Shown: positions 1 to 9,259, counted from the stretch's first letter. The stretch: 64,000 bases of DNA from Chitinophagales bacterium (GCA_016787045.1 JAEUVA010000019.1:1-64000); one strand, 5' to 3'. Notes: generated from the letters alone by a model not told the origin. Translations and numbers: made by a program.

Positions 1-1
1 C

Positions 2-1042
2 AATGCGGGTGTATTTAATGGCCCTGTACGGATAAACGATGGCACACAGAATGCGGGCTATGTATTTACTTCAGATGGGTCAGGCAATGGTTCATGGCAA
101 CCGGCCGGAGCTGGCCCACAAGGCCCAACAGGCCCTGCAGGCAATGACGGAGCCGATGGAGCAGACGGAGCTACCGGACCACAAGGCCCAACTGGTGCTG
201 ATGGAGCAACCGGTCCTCAAGGAGCAACCGGAGCCACTGGTCCTACAGGCCCATTGAACGATATGTTATCTGGAGTAGTAAGTTCTGCAGGAGGAGTGTT
301 AAATGGTACTGGCTTTACTACTGCTTCCATTGGAGCAGGTCAATACCAAGTTACCTTTAACACAGCTTTTGGTGCTACGCCAGCTGTAGTGGTAACGCCT
401 GAAGTTATCTTTGCACAAGCAGCCAACCCAGGTCCTTACTGCCTGCCATCCTACGATGCCTCATTTGGAGTTCCTTTTTATAGTTGTTTAGATGATGACT
501 TTACCAATGATTTGGTAACCACCGGAGGAAGCACCAACATTAGTAATTTGGGTACCGGTTGTGCGAGTGGAGGTGTGGGGTACTCTGATTACACTGGTGT
601 GGGACCGGTTACTGTTAACCCCGGTCAGGCGTTTACCGTGTTGGCGACACCACAAGGATCTTGGCCTGAAGGTTACTCTGTTTGGGTAGATTGGGATAAC
701 AACGGAACATTTGATGCTGCCGAACAGATGGCTACCTCAGGTGCTTCAACAGCAACCGCTACATTAAACGTGAACGTGCCAGGTGCACAAGGTCCGGGTA
801 CTTATAGAATGAGAGTTAGAAACAGCTACAATTGTACTCCGGCTGCTACCCAAGCGTGTGGATTTGGATGCAACATTTATTATGGTGAAGTGGAAGATTA
901 TTATGTAGTGGTAACGGGAGCTACTCCAATGACAGTAGCAGCAGTTAATACGGTTACTCCTTCCGGATTTAGAGTACTTATTACAAACTTATCATCTATC
1001 CCCACCAATACTAAATTCAATTTCCACGCAACAAACAAATAA
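2..1042 (+). CDS. Collagen-like repeat / GEVED domain surface protein (5' truncated)
   Basis: The reading frame is open from the window edge, so the true start lies upstream. The visible part begins with a short segment containing a [10 protein letters not shown]-type stretch often seen just before collagen-like regions in bacterial surface proteins. A Gly-X-Y collagen-like run follows at about nt 113-253 ([10 protein letters not shown] and similar). A GEVED-type domain comes next, recognised by [10 protein letters not shown], a YRMRVR strand and the terminal [10 protein letters not shown] motif. The protein ends soon afterwards without an obvious T9SS C-terminal domain. It is probably an exported, surface-exposed adhesive or structural protein, but its substrate is unknown. 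A small secreted-protein gene follows after 11 bases and is probably co-transcribed. An internal TTG at 254 is not a credible start because the collagen repeats run through it in frame. Confidence 0.88.
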   Translation, partial: NAGVFNGPVRINDGTQNAGYVFTSDGSGNGSWQPAGAGPQGPTGPAGNDGADGADGATGPQGPTGADGATGPQGATGATGPTGPLNDMLSGVVSSAGGVLNGTGFTTASIGAGQYQVTFNTAFGATPAVVVTPEVIFAQAANPGPYCLPSYDASFGVPFYSCLDDDFTNDLVTTGGSTNISNLGTGCASGGVGYSDYTGVGPVTVNPGQAFTVLATPQGSWPEGYSVWVDWDNNGTFDAAEQMATSGASTATATLNVNVPGAQGPGTYRMRVRNSYNCTPAATQACGFGCNIYYGEVEDYYVVVTGATPMTVAAVNTVTPSGFRVLITNLSSIPTNTKFNFHATNK

Positions 1043-1053
1043 AAACATACACT

Positions 1054-1365
1054 ATGAGAAAAAGTATAATATTCGCAATTGCCAGTTTTATGATGTTAGT
1101 GGCTATGGCACAGCAAACAGCGTCAAATATCATACTGGTAAAACCCACTGGAGATTGGTCTGAAACCCGTCATCAATTACAGGTATTGTTTGGTCAGCAG
1201 CTAAAAATGCAGCTTAATAGCACCACCGAAATGGTCATCATTACCAATGAATCTTTGGACGTTGCCAAGAAAAAGATTCAAAAGGTTTTGCCACAAGTGA
1301 GCATCAGACAGGTTAACACTACCGAGTTTGAAGTGCTAAAGGGTGACCAGTTAAAGGGTCGCTAA
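1054..1365 (+). CDS. Small secreted protein of unknown function
   Basis: This 103-residue protein starts with a typical signal peptide: MRKS, a hydrophobic core, then cleavage near AMAQQ at about residue 20. The mature part of about 80 residues is polar and mixed alpha/beta in character, with a lysine-rich stretch (VAKKKIQKVL) in the middle. No catalytic motif or named domain is recognised. It starts 11 bases after the collagen-like gene and is followed by a strong terminator, so the two genes form the end of one transcription unit. A role linked to the collagen/GEVED protein, for example as a periplasmic partner, is only an inference from position. Confidence 0.8.
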   Translation: MRKSIIFAIASFMMLVAMAQQTASNIILVKPTGDWSETRHQLQVLFGQQLKMQLNSTTEMVIITNESLDVAKKKIQKVLPQVSIRQVNTTEFEVLKGDQLKGR

Positions 1366-1387
1366 TCTTTACACACCTACTTAATTT

Positions 1388-1420
1388 AAAGCCGCTTGCG
1401 CTCTAGCAAGCGGCTTTTTT
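1388..1420 (+). terminator. Rho-independent terminator
   Basis: A perfect 12-bp stem (nine G/C-containing pairs flanked by AAA/TTT) with a six-base loop is followed directly by a T run. It lies 23 bases after the stop of the small secreted protein and ends that transcription unit. Confidence 0.92.
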
Positions 1421-1514
1421 ATTCTTGATATAACAACTAATATCATCTCTGCACTCTCCCCAAAATATTTCATATTCGCGGCTCAAATTTTAACTCTTAA
1501 AAAATTTATTGAGC

Positions 1515-2960
1515 ATGGCTGATAAGTACAACGCAGAATTGCAACAGTGGGTAGAAACCGAGAAAACCGCCCTTGAGCTTCAAAACACTGCCAGTAAGTT
1601 ATTGCTGGAAAAAGATGTGGAGTTGGTGCTTTTTCGCAGAAAGTTTTTTGACAAAAAACTGAGCGAAATTATTCACGACCACAACTATCTATCACAGTTT
1701 TCGGGTGTGCAGTTATCTGTGGCTTTGTCGCGCGATTTTGCTGCTGCTATCAGCAAAATGGATATTGCGCCTTCCAAAATTGACCTGGGCCGCCTGAGCC
1801 GCGAGTACAACGAAGAGGGCAAAAACTTTGGCTCTGTAGAAGAGTTTGTAAAAGCTAAGCTTAACGGCTTTGGTGGAGAGCGCAAGCCATTAGTGCCACG
1901 AGATGTGGTGTTGTACGGCTTTGGCCGTATTGGTCGCCTGGCGGCTCGTATTTTGATGGATCATGCCGGCAGCGGGCACCAGTTGCGTCTCAAAGGCATT
2001 GTAACTCGAGAGCGCTCTACCGATGATCTACCCAAACGCGCCAGCTTGCTTCGCAAAGATTCTGTGCACGGAAAGTTTGGAGGAGTAGTAACACCCGATA
2101 CAGAAAACAATGCCATTAGCATCAATGGACATACCGTAAAAATGATATCAGCCAGCTCTCCTGCAGAAATTGACTATACCGCCTACGGTATTAACGATGC
2201 CATTATCATAGACAACACAGGCGTATGGCGCGATGAAAATGCGCTTGGTGAACACCTCAAAGCTAAAGGTGCAGGCATGGTTGTTTTAACAGCTCCCGGC
2301 AAAGGTGAGGTTCCCAATATTGTTTATGGCGTAAATCACGAGCAATATAGCGGTTCATCATCCAAAATATTTACTGCTGCATCATGCACTACCAACGCCA
2401 TTGTACCGGTAATTGACGTAATTGAAAACTCTTTAGGCATAGAGCAAGGGCACATTGAGACCGTACATGCTTACACCAACGACCAAAACCTGCTGGATAA
2501 CTACCACAAAAAATCGCGCAGAGGCCGCGGAGCGCCTATTAATATGGTGATTACCGAAACCGGTGCCGGCAAAGCAGTAACCAAGGTGTTTCCGCACATG
2601 AAAGGTAAACTCACCTCTAACGCAGTGCGTGTGCCTGTGCCCAACGTGTCATTAGCGATTTTGAGTTTGTCGGTTAAAAAGCAAACTACCGTAGAGGAAG
2701 TAAACAACTTACTGCGCAATGCTTCTTTGTTTGGCAAATTGGCAGAGCAGATCGATTTTTCAGTTTCTGAAGAGATTGTAAGCAGCGATGTAATTGGTAA
2801 CTCACATGCTTGTGAAATAGATAGCAAAGCCACCATAGTAAGTGAAGATGGCAAGCGCGTAGTGGTATATGCGTGGTATGATAATGAGTATGGCTACACC
2901 TGCCAGGTGATTCGCTTAGTGAAACACTTAGCCGGAGTTCGCAGACCCACATATTACTAA
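1515..2960 (+). CDS. gap: Glyceraldehyde-3-phosphate dehydrogenase, long form
   Basis: This enzyme oxidises glyceraldehyde-3-phosphate to 1,3-bisphosphoglycerate with NAD(P) in cytosolic glycolysis or gluconeogenesis. The 481-residue protein has about 125 extra N-terminal residues, charged and helical, ahead of a complete GAPDH domain. The Rossmann motif YGFGRIGRLA opens the domain. The catalytic cysteine is Cys291 in AASCTTNAI, and HAYTNDQ and WYDNEYGY are family signatures. A usual GAPDH is about 335 residues, but long forms of about 480 residues are common in Bacteroidota and some other phyla. The ATG at 1515 is chosen over an in-frame TTG six bases upstream. The gene stands alone between a terminator and a repeat/tRNA region. 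The coenzyme preference cannot be told from the sequence alone. Confidence 0.95.
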   Translation: MADKYNAELQQWVETEKTALELQNTASKLLLEKDVELVLFRRKFFDKKLSEIIHDHNYLSQFSGVQLSVALSRDFAAAISKMDIAPSKIDLGRLSREYNEEGKNFGSVEEFVKAKLNGFGGERKPLVPRDVVLYGFGRIGRLAARILMDHAGSGHQLRLKGIVTRERSTDDLPKRASLLRKDSVHGKFGGVVTPDTENNAISINGHTVKMISASSPAEIDYTAYGINDAIIIDNTGVWRDENALGEHLKAKGAGMVVLTAPGKGEVPNIVYGVNHEQYSGSSSKIFTAASCTTNAIVPVIDVIENSLGIEQGHIETVHAYTNDQNLLDNYHKKSRRGRGAPINMVITETGAGKAVTKVFPHMKGKLTSNAVRVPVPNVSLAILSLSVKKQTTVEEVNNLLRNASLFGKLAEQIDFSVSEEIVSSDVIGNSHACEIDSKATIVSEDGKRVVVYAWYDNEYGYTCQVIRLVKHLAGVRRPTYY

Positions 2961-3008
2961 TACCATTTGCTGAGAAGTGCTTTTGTGGTTTAATGTTTGT
3001 GGTTTATA

Positions 3009-3057
3009 GTTTTGAGTTGTGGGTTGTGAGTTGTCTGTTGTGGGCTTGTTGTTTGTC
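3009..3057 (+). repeat. Degenerate heptad repeat (GTTGTGR)n
   Basis: Seven consecutive 7-base units can be read: GTTTTGA, GTTGTGG, GTTGTGA, GTTGTCT, GTTGTGG, GCTTGTT and GTTTGTC. The run is non-coding, between the GAPDH gene and the tRNA. The same heptad recurs in reverse-complement orientation at 8376-8403, on the other side of the giant T9SS cargo gene. Confidence 0.6.
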
Positions 3058-3126
3058 GCTTAACGCAAAGTCGCACATCGCCTATCGGGTATTTTTTTAC
3101 CCCTTGATATTTGAAATTGTGTGCCC

Positions 3127-3201
3127 GGCCGCGTAGTTCAATGGATAGAACGAGGGTTTCCTAAACTCTAAATACAGGTTCGATTCCTGTCGTGGCTACC
3201 A
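3127..3201 (+). tRNA. tRNA-Arg (anticodon CCT)
   Basis: A full cloverleaf can be folded by eye. It has a 7-bp acceptor stem with two G-U pairs, a GTTC/GAAC D stem, an anticodon stem AGGGT/ACTCT with loop TTCCTAA (anticodon CCT at 3160-3162), a four-base variable region, and an ACAGG/CCTGT T stem with loop TTCGATT. The discriminator A is followed by an encoded CCA (3199-3201). It reads AGG arginine codons. The arginyl-tRNA synthetase gene lies about 12.6 kb downstream. No duplicated 3' tRNA end marking an integration site was found. Confidence 0.95.
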
Positions 3202-3271
3202 CTTAGCATCCTGCGTTTGTGTTGAGGTTATTACAGCACTAAAAACAGTAACAAAAAGATAACGCTATTCT

Positions 3272-3302
3272 GTTGTATCAGGGGCTGGTTGGGTTAATTT
3301 TG
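3272..3302 (+). promoter_or_regulatory. Bacteroidota-type promoter of the giant T9SS cargo gene
   Basis: A perfect -7 element TAATTTTG (3295-3302) fits the Bacteroidota consensus TAnnTTTG. It is preceded by GTTG at 3272-3275 with a 19-base spacer, matching the usual -33 TTTG/TTG spacing. The predicted start of transcription is near 3308, 14 bases before the ATG at 3322. Confidence 0.6.
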
Positions 3303-3321
3303 CGGCACTATTACATAAAGT

Positions 3322-6300
3322 ATGAAAAACATTAATTTACTCAGCACATTTCTTATCTGCACATTAGCTATCACCCAAAGTATTGGGCAACAAGTGATAG
3401 GCAGCTATCCGGCCATGAATGGTGGCTTTGAAGGAGCTACCATTGATAACACCACTTTTACCTCAGCTCAAGCTGGTAAGTGGGTAAAAAATAACAACAC
3501 ACAAACTATAGGTGCCGAAACCACCGTAGTACGCTCTGGCTCCACTGCATTAAATGTAACCAATGGCGCTACCGGAAGAAGAGTATGGACACCATTGGTA
3601 ACAGTTAGCAGCACAACATCAAATGTAACACTCCAGTGGTACAGAAGGGTTTCAAGTACCACAAATACACAAGAAAGCCAATCTGCCATAGGTGATGGAA
3701 CAACAGTAGATGCACAATCGAGCAACTATGCAGTTCCTTCAGCAGCTAATACTTGGGAAAAAGTTACATACACTAGGGCATCTTTCACCTTTACGAATTT
3801 GGCCGGAGCAGTGATTACTCGTCAACTAGGCACGGGCGGTACCATGTACATAGATGATGTAGTTATGTATAATGGAGCAGTAGACAACACCCCCCCCGTT
3901 GCTACCAACACCGTTACCATATCTAACCCAACCACCAACTCCTTAGACGTATTTTGGGCACCCGCACCAGGCGGTGTAGATGGTGGCGGATATGTAGTAG
4001 TGCGCTACGTCACCAGCCCCAATGCCGATAACGACCCTAACCAAAACGGCATTTATGCAGTGGGCAATACCATCACAAATGGCACCGGATCGCTAACCGG
4101 CACTATTCGCTACGTAGGTAGCACCCTGTCATTTACCGATAATGTGGGTTTATCTCCTAATACACAATATTGGTATAAAGTATATACAGTGGATAAAGCG
4201 TTTAATTACTCTAGCGAAACTACAGTTACCGGCACTACTCTGAACGTATCATCTCCCGATATCAATGTGTTAGGCAACGGAGTAAGCATCGTAGATGGTG
4301 ATGTAACCCCAAGCGCTGCTGACCATACACTCTTTCCCGCCACCATTATTGGCCAAACCAGCACCCGTACATTTACTATAGAAAATAACGGCACAGGCAC
4401 AATTAACCTGACCGGCTCGCCCATTGTTGCTATTAGTGGTTCAAGTGCCTTTGCGGTTACCACTCAACCATCTTCTACCACCATCACAAGCGGCTCGCCA
4501 GTTACTTTTGTAGTAACTTTTACCCCTACCAATACCACTGCACAAACCGCCACCATCAGTATTACTAACGATGACCCTGATGCTGGCGAGCAAACCTATA
4601 CCTTTGACGTGAGCGGTACCGGCAGCTATAGTGCAACAAGCGATGTAGAAATGGATGCAGGATTTAGTTACAATACAGATATTTTATATAAAGACTACCA
4701 AGGAAACCCCATCTCTAATACCGGGCACTCAGTAGGTATGTTGCGTTTTAGAGTACGCGATGGTGCTGCCTTAACAGATGCCGATAACGCTACAACTACC
4801 CTATCGGCCATAACCTTTAGTGCAGTGGCTAACATCGGCAGCATTCGCTCCGCAGCCATTTTTAATGGCAATACATTGGTTAATGCCTCACCCGTAATAA
4901 ACGTGGGAGCCGGCACTATCAACTTTAGTGGATTATCCATTTCTGCACCGGACGATGGAAATTCAGCATATTATACATTACGAGTTTCATTTAATAACAC
5001 CCCCAGCACAATTACCGACAATGCACAACTGAGTTTTACCATCACCTCGGCAAATGTTAGTGCAGCATCGGGTGGATCTAGTTTTGCTTCGTTTAGCAGC
5101 CAAACCAGTAGCATTACAGGCAACCGAAACCGCATAGAAGTAGAAGCCACAAAGTTGCTTTTTGTTCAAAATACGAGCAACGTCAACATAAATGCCGCTA
5201 TGTCGCCTTCTCCAAGCGTAGAGGCAGCCGATGATAATAATGTGCGCGATTTGGATTATGCAGCCGTGGTATCAATCACCTCTACAGGCACCCTTAATTC
5301 AAGCCCCATAAATATTAGTGCCACAGCAGGGTTAGCTACGTTTACCAGCATTATACATACGGCCATCGCCACAGGGCGTCAACTCACTGCTGCTTCGGGC
5401 AGTTTAGCTCCAGTTAATTCCAATAACTTCAACATCCTCTTTGCCAGTAGCAATACCGATTATTTCCGCAGCAAGCAAACCGGCAACTGGACATTAGCCA
5501 GTACATGGGAAAGTTCTCCAGACAATGCAACATGGAATAATGCGACTATTGCCCCTACTCAAACAGCGAATACCGTAACCATACAAACAGGGCATACTGT
5601 AACTATCAATAGTAACATTACAAACGACCAGGTGGTGGTGTTTGGCACATTAGAATATGCCGGTAGCACAAACAATAACTGGACGATAAACGATGAAACA
5701 GGAGATGATTTAGTAGTAGAAAATGGCGGAAGAATTTTGCTTACGGCTACCAACCAATCCTTGTTTTATGTGAATGGCGCTCCATCGGTGTTGATTAAAA
5801 CCGGAGGTATGGTTGAAGCACAGCACATTGGTGCGGGCGAAGCAGACGGCTGGGCGAATGACGAATGGACCTATGACGGATTTGGCCTCTACGAAGACCT
5901 GATTCAATGGCAAGATGGCGCCACCTTCTACTGGAACGTGAATGGCATATTTTCTTCTTCCGGCTTGCGCTACTTTTTCAATCGCCCGGCTATTACCGAT
6001 AAACCGCTGTTTAAAATCAGCGGCTCAGCTTCAAACCATGGCGGCACCAACCCTACTATTATCTATGCAGTTACAGAAATAGTGTCCGGCAAAGTATTAG
6101 TTTGGGCTAACTCCGGCACCAAAACCCACGTATTTGGCATTACCGGTGCCGGTAACCTTACCCAAAACAGCAACTCCGGCCAAATCGTTATTCAGGGCGC
6201 TGCCGGAGCCACCGCAGTGCTAGGTGGATCGGGCACTATTACCCTAAGCAACACTACACTGGGGTTAAAAATTTCCTCCGGCTGTATTACCAACCTGACC

Positions 6301-8328
6301 GATAACAAAACCATCAACACCGGTCCAATAACCGTAGATGGCACACTCAACTTTGGCGATAAGGCCATCAGCGGTACCTACTCTTCGTTTACATTAAGCG
6401 CCAGCGCTACTGCACGAACCAAAAATGCTAATGGCTTAAGAAACGTTTCGGGCAGTTTGCAAAACAATGCAGCCACCTATAACTTTTCTAACACCGGGGC
6501 TACCGTAGAATACGATGGTACTTCGGTACAAAACATCACCAACACACACAATTATTTTCACTTAAATATCACCGGTGCAGGAGACAAAAATTTGGTGGGC
6601 AATACCACTGTATTAGGTGACCTAACCATCACCGATATTGGCGATGGGTTAGGCCGCATTAAAGCCGCCACCCATACTTTAAATGTAGATGGCGATTGGC
6701 TAACCGATGGAGTAAATGCTTTTGACCGAGGCACAAGTATGGTAGTGTTGGGGGGTACAAACAAAACCATAGATGGAGCTACCAACTTCTACACCCTGCA
6801 AATAAATGGCAGCAGAACCGTAGCCAACATTGCAGGCAATCAGGTGAATGTGTACAATGCGTTAACCTTGAACAGCAGCACATTTACAGCCACCACTAAT
6901 GGTAAAGTGGCACTAAAATCAGATGCTTCACGCACAGCTTATCTGGATAACTTCTCTTTTGGCGGCACATACAACGGTGAACTAACCGTAGAGCGTTATG
7001 TGAGTAACACGTTTGATGGTTATCGCAATATCAGCGCTCCGGTAAGTGCCACCGTAGCTGAGTTAGCAGATGATGTTTCAATATTTGGACAGGATGGCGT
7101 TAACTGCTGGTACTCTTACACCCCATACCCTAACGTACAGGTGTATGACGAAGCAGCCAACAATAATCTCTCTACACCAAGCGGCAATTATTACACCGGT
7201 TGGATTAGCCGCACTGGCACCGCCAATGTGATGAATGCTGCACAGGGCTTTGCGGTGCGTACATACACCGGAATGCCTTACACAATCGATTTCACCGGCA
7301 CGCCAAATAATGCTACTGTAAACCGAAACATCACTTTAACAGCAACTGCAACACCAAGCGAAGATGGCTGGAATTTTACCGGTAATCCTTATCCATCGCC
7401 AATCAGTTGGAACGGGCTTAAATCATTTAACCCGGGCGAAGTGGCGGCTGCGTACTATGTGTTTAACACCACTGGCGAATACACCGGTAATTGGGGAAGT
7501 TTTAACGGTGTTACAGGTACCCTAGGCGCTACGGATAATATCGGTATAGGCCAGGGATTTTTCGTTAAAGCCACCGGAAACCATTCTCTTAACTTTGATA
7601 ACGGTATCCGGGTAGCCAACGCAACCACTCCATTCTTTAAAACCGGATCACTAGACAATGAAATCCGTTTAGAACTTACCGGCAACGGAAATATTGATGA
7701 GGTAGTTACCTATACAGATGCCGCAGCCACATTGAGCTATGACGAAGAGCACGATGCCCTAAAAATACCTGCCGGCAGCACAGTGTATATGAGCTACAAA
7801 CTTAGCGGTAAAGAGTATGCTATCAATGTAATTGACGAAGTGGTGGAAACCACCGAATTACCTTTGGTACTTTGGGCAAAAGATACCGGTCTGTACACCT
7901 TAAGTACAACCGAACTGAATTTGAACGGATTAGTTGCCCAACTCAAAGATGCTTTAACCAACACCCTTACAGAACTAAGCACCACGGGCACAGGCATTCA
8001 GATAGCACTAAATGGAGGAGAAGCAGTTGAAGGTCGCTACAGCATTGTGTTTAAGAAAGAAGAAGTTGTGGAACCCGTTGGTATCAGCAATACAAACGCT
8101 TCGCAAAACATACGTATATACAGCTACCAAAGTAAAGCAATTATTGAGCGAGCCACCGAGCAACCCGCTACTATCATCATTACCAACCTAATAGGCCAAA
8201 CCATCAAAGAGGTAACTACTACAAGCAAACGTACAGAGATAGAACTGGGTACCGGCAACGAATGGTATGCGATAGTGAAAATGAAGGAAGCCAATCAGAC
8301 AAAAACCGGCAAAGTATTGATTAAATAA
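3322..8328 (+). CDS. Giant T9SS-secreted multidomain surface protein
   Basis: This 1668-residue exported protein has a signal peptide ending near SIGQ (residues 1-23). A carbohydrate-binding-like jelly-roll region follows (about 25-190), then a fibronectin-III-like domain (about 195-310) and a choice-of-anchor-D/ASH-like Ig domain (about 315-440; FTIENNGTGTINL and ITNDDPDAGEQTYTFDVSG). A long repetitive beta region rich in Thr, Asn and Gly extends to about 1250, and a segment common in Bacteroidota exoproteins (ERYVSNTFDGYRNIS) follows. The last 80 or so residues form a type A T9SS C-terminal domain (ITNLIGQTIKEV, ending KTGKVLIK) that directs outer-membrane export and surface attachment. No catalytic motif was recognised, so adhesion or matrix roles are likely. 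It has its own promoter and is flanked by inverted heptad repeats. Confidence 0.93.
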   Translation: MKNINLLSTFLICTLAITQSIGQQVIGSYPAMNGGFEGATIDNTTFTSAQAGKWVKNNNTQTIGAETTVVRSGSTALNVTNGATGRRVWTPLVTVSSTTSNVTLQWYRRVSSTTNTQESQSAIGDGTTVDAQSSNYAVPSAANTWEKVTYTRASFTFTNLAGAVITRQLGTGGTMYIDDVVMYNGAVDNTPPVATNTVTISNPTTNSLDVFWAPAPGGVDGGGYVVVRYVTSPNADNDPNQNGIYAVGNTITNGTGSLTGTIRYVGSTLSFTDNVGLSPNTQYWYKVYTVDKAFNYSSETTVTGTTLNVSSPDINVLGNGVSIVDGDVTPSAADHTLFPATIIGQTSTRTFTIENNGTGTINLTGSPIVAISGSSAFAVTTQPSSTTITSGSPVTFVVTFTPTNTTAQTATISITNDDPDAGEQTYTFDVSGTGSYSATSDVEMDAGFSYNTDILYKDYQGNPISNTGHSVGMLRFRVRDGAALTDADNATTTLSAITFSAVANIGSIRSAAIFNGNTLVNASPVINVGAGTINFSGLSISAPDDGNSAYYTLRVSFNNTPSTITDNAQLSFTITSANVSAASGGSSFASFSSQTSSITGNRNRIEVEATKLLFVQNTSNVNINAAMSPSPSVEAADDNNVRDLDYAAVVSITSTGTLNSSPINISATAGLATFTSIIHTAIATGRQLTAASGSLAPVNSNNFNILFASSNTDYFRSKQTGNWTLASTWESSPDNATWNNATIAPTQTANTVTIQTGHTVTINSNITNDQVVVFGTLEYAGSTNNNWTINDETGDDLVVENGGRILLTATNQSLFYVNGAPSVLIKTGGMVEAQHIGAGEADGWANDEWTYDGFGLYEDLIQWQDGATFYWNVNGIFSSSGLRYFFNRPAITDKPLFKISGSASNHGGTNPTIIYAVTEIVSGKVLVWANSGTKTHVFGITGAGNLTQNSNSGQIVIQGAAGATAVLGGSGTITLSNTTLGLKISSGCITNLTDNKTINTGPITVDGTLNFGDKAISGTYSSFTLSASATARTKNANGLRNVSGSLQNNAATYNFSNTGATVEYDGTSVQNITNTHNYFHLNITGAGDKNLVGNTTVLGDLTITDIGDGLGRIKAATHTLNVDGDWLTDGVNAFDRGTSMVVLGGTNKTIDGATNFYTLQINGSRTVANIAGNQVNVYNALTLNSSTFTATTNGKVALKSDASRTAYLDNFSFGGTYNGELTVERYVSNTFDGYRNISAPVSATVAELADDVSIFGQDGVNCWYSYTPYPNVQVYDEAANNNLSTPSGNYYTGWISRTGTANVMNAAQGFAVRTYTGMPYTIDFTGTPNNATVNRNITLTATATPSEDGWNFTGNPYPSPISWNGLKSFNPGEVAAAYYVFNTTGEYTGNWGSFNGVTGTLGATDNIGIGQGFFVKATGNHSLNFDNGIRVANATTPFFKTGSLDNEIRLELTGNGNIDEVVTYTDAAATLSYDEEHDALKIPAGSTVYMSYKLSGKEYAINVIDEVVETTELPLVLWAKDTGLYTLSTTELNLNGLVAQLKDALTNTLTELSTTGTGIQIALNGGEAVEGRYSIVFKKEEVVEPVGISNTNASQNIRIYSYQSKAIIERATEQPATIIITNLIGQTIKEVTTTSKRTEIELGTGNEWYAIVKMKEANQTKTGKVLIK

Positions 8329-8375
8329 AAAGAGAATAACGGAAGTTTATTTTCAACTAATAAACAGATAAAAAC

Positions 8376-8403
8376 TGGCAACCCACAACTCACAACTGTC
8401 AAC
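8376..8403 (-). repeat. Heptad repeat, inverted copy
   Basis: On the plus strand the units are TGGCAAC, CCACAAC, TCACAAC and TGTCAAC. These are the reverse complements of the GTTGTGR heptads at 3009-3057. The repeat fills much of the 85-base gap between the giant T9SS cargo gene and the PID-CTERM gene and ends ten bases before the latter's start codon. Confidence 0.55.
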
Positions 8404-8413
8404 TACAAAAAAC

Positions 8414-8629
8414 ATGAAACCAACTCTTCAAATACTACTAACTGCGCTTTTATTAAGCACCGCCATACTCGCCAATGCCCAACCGGGTGGTGGTGGTGGC
8501 GGACAAGGCCAGGGCGGCCCGCCCCCGGGAGGAGCCGTACCGATAGATGGCGGAGTAATACTATTGGCAGCCGGAGCAGCGCTGTATGGCCGCAAGGTGA
8601 TGAAAAGTAAAGCAGAAGAACTGGCGTAA
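8414..8629 (+). CDS. PID-CTERM protein, tiny predicted exosortase substrate
   Basis: This 71-residue protein has an N-terminal signal peptide (residues 1-23, cleavage after NAQ or nearby). A Gly/Pro/Gln-rich stretch (about 24-41) comes next, then the tripeptide PID (43-45), a hydrophobic helix GGVILLAAGAALYG (46-59) and a basic tail RKVMKSK. This tripartite motif-helix-basic tail is the hallmark of exosortase/archaeosortase sorting signals. I recall the PID variant being named PID-CTERM in Bacteroidota, but cannot check the family record. The next gene encodes an exosortase-family protein, which supports the call. If both ends are processed, only about 20 residues remain, so the product may be a peptide, an anchor for polysaccharide or a matrix unit. 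Its function is unknown. Confidence 0.82.
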   Translation: MKPTLQILLTALLLSTAILANAQPGGGGGGQGQGGPPPGGAVPIDGGVILLAAGAALYGRKVMKSKAEELA

Positions 8630-8689
8630 TCATCCTTCGGGTTTACCAAATAAAGCAGATGTGAAAACTTCCGCTTTTTTTGCAAGGAT

Positions 8690-9259
8690 ATGGCTCTGCC
8701 AGTTTTACATCAAGCCCGCGCATTTTTACGCGATAAGGGCAACCGCTTTGTGGTGCAAATTGTAGGCGTGTACTTATCTTGGAAAGTGTTGTATTGCTTT
8801 ATTGAAAACAGCAGAGGGTGGCTTGGTCAGGGGTGGAAAAAGATAGTAGATGTGCTGGGCATTGTTTATGCAGAGATTACGCACCAGCTACTGGCTATGA
8901 TGGGTGTGCAAACCATACGTATTGCCAACACACTACATCATATTGGTACAAAAGGAACCATTTCTATGGATGAGCATTGCTTGGCTATACCTGCCATGTT
9001 TATCTTTAGCGCATGCATATTTTTGTTTAGCGGTTCATTGAAAAACAAGTTGTGGTTTATTCCAATTGGTATTTTGGGAATTGCGGCAATAAATATCTCC
9101 CGCATGGTTATATTGGGGTTTGTGTATATATATTTGCCGCGTCCGTTTTTTGTGTTTCACCATTCTTTTGTGTTTATTATTGTTACGTATTCATTAGTTT
9201 TTCTTTTAATTCGGTTTTGGATGAAATATTTAAGCGACCAACAAATTTCTAACGCATGA
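8690..9259 (+). CDS. Exosortase-family transpeptidase (XrtX-like)
   Basis: This 189-residue integral membrane protein has about five hydrophobic segments and the three invariant exosortase/archaeosortase residues in order. These are a cysteine in the loop entering a helix (DEHCLAIPA, Cys97), an arginine in NISRMV (Arg138) and a histidine in FHHSF (His157 or His158). The family cleaves C-terminal sorting signals at the membrane and transfers the substrate to a new attachment. The adjacent PID-CTERM protein is the obvious substrate. The next gene overlaps this one by four bases (ATGA), so the two are translationally coupled. At 189 residues it is shorter than EpsH-type enzymes of about 290, and similar to other compact Bacteroidota exosortases. 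The subfamily name is from memory. Confidence 0.87.
   Translation: MALPVLHQARAFLRDKGNRFVVQIVGVYLSWKVLYCFIENSRGWLGQGWKKIVDVLGIVYAEITHQLLAMMGVQTIRIANTLHHIGTKGTISMDEHCLAIPAMFIFSACIFLFSGSLKNKLWFIPIGILGIAAINISRMVILGFVYIYLPRPFFVFHHSFVFIIVTYSLVFLLIRFWMKYLSDQQISNA

Noticed and set aside
39-257. A 72-codon frame starting at ATG 39
   Set aside because: It is an out-of-frame reading of the collagen Gly-X-Y coding repeats, which continue in frame 2 into the GEVED domain.
3009-3057. Possible CRISPR-like array in the heptad repeat
   Set aside because: The units are 7 bases with no spacers and no cas genes are present.
3127-3201. tRNA-Arg as an integration site for a genomic island
   Set aside because: No repeat of the tRNA 3' end, no integrase and no change in gene character were seen downstream within the window.
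3468-3725. Antisense frame of 85 codons inside the giant T9SS gene, and similar ones at 4206-4463, 6558-6785 and 7455-7685
   Set aside because: They mirror Thr/Asn-rich codons on the plus strand and have no protein-family features of their own.
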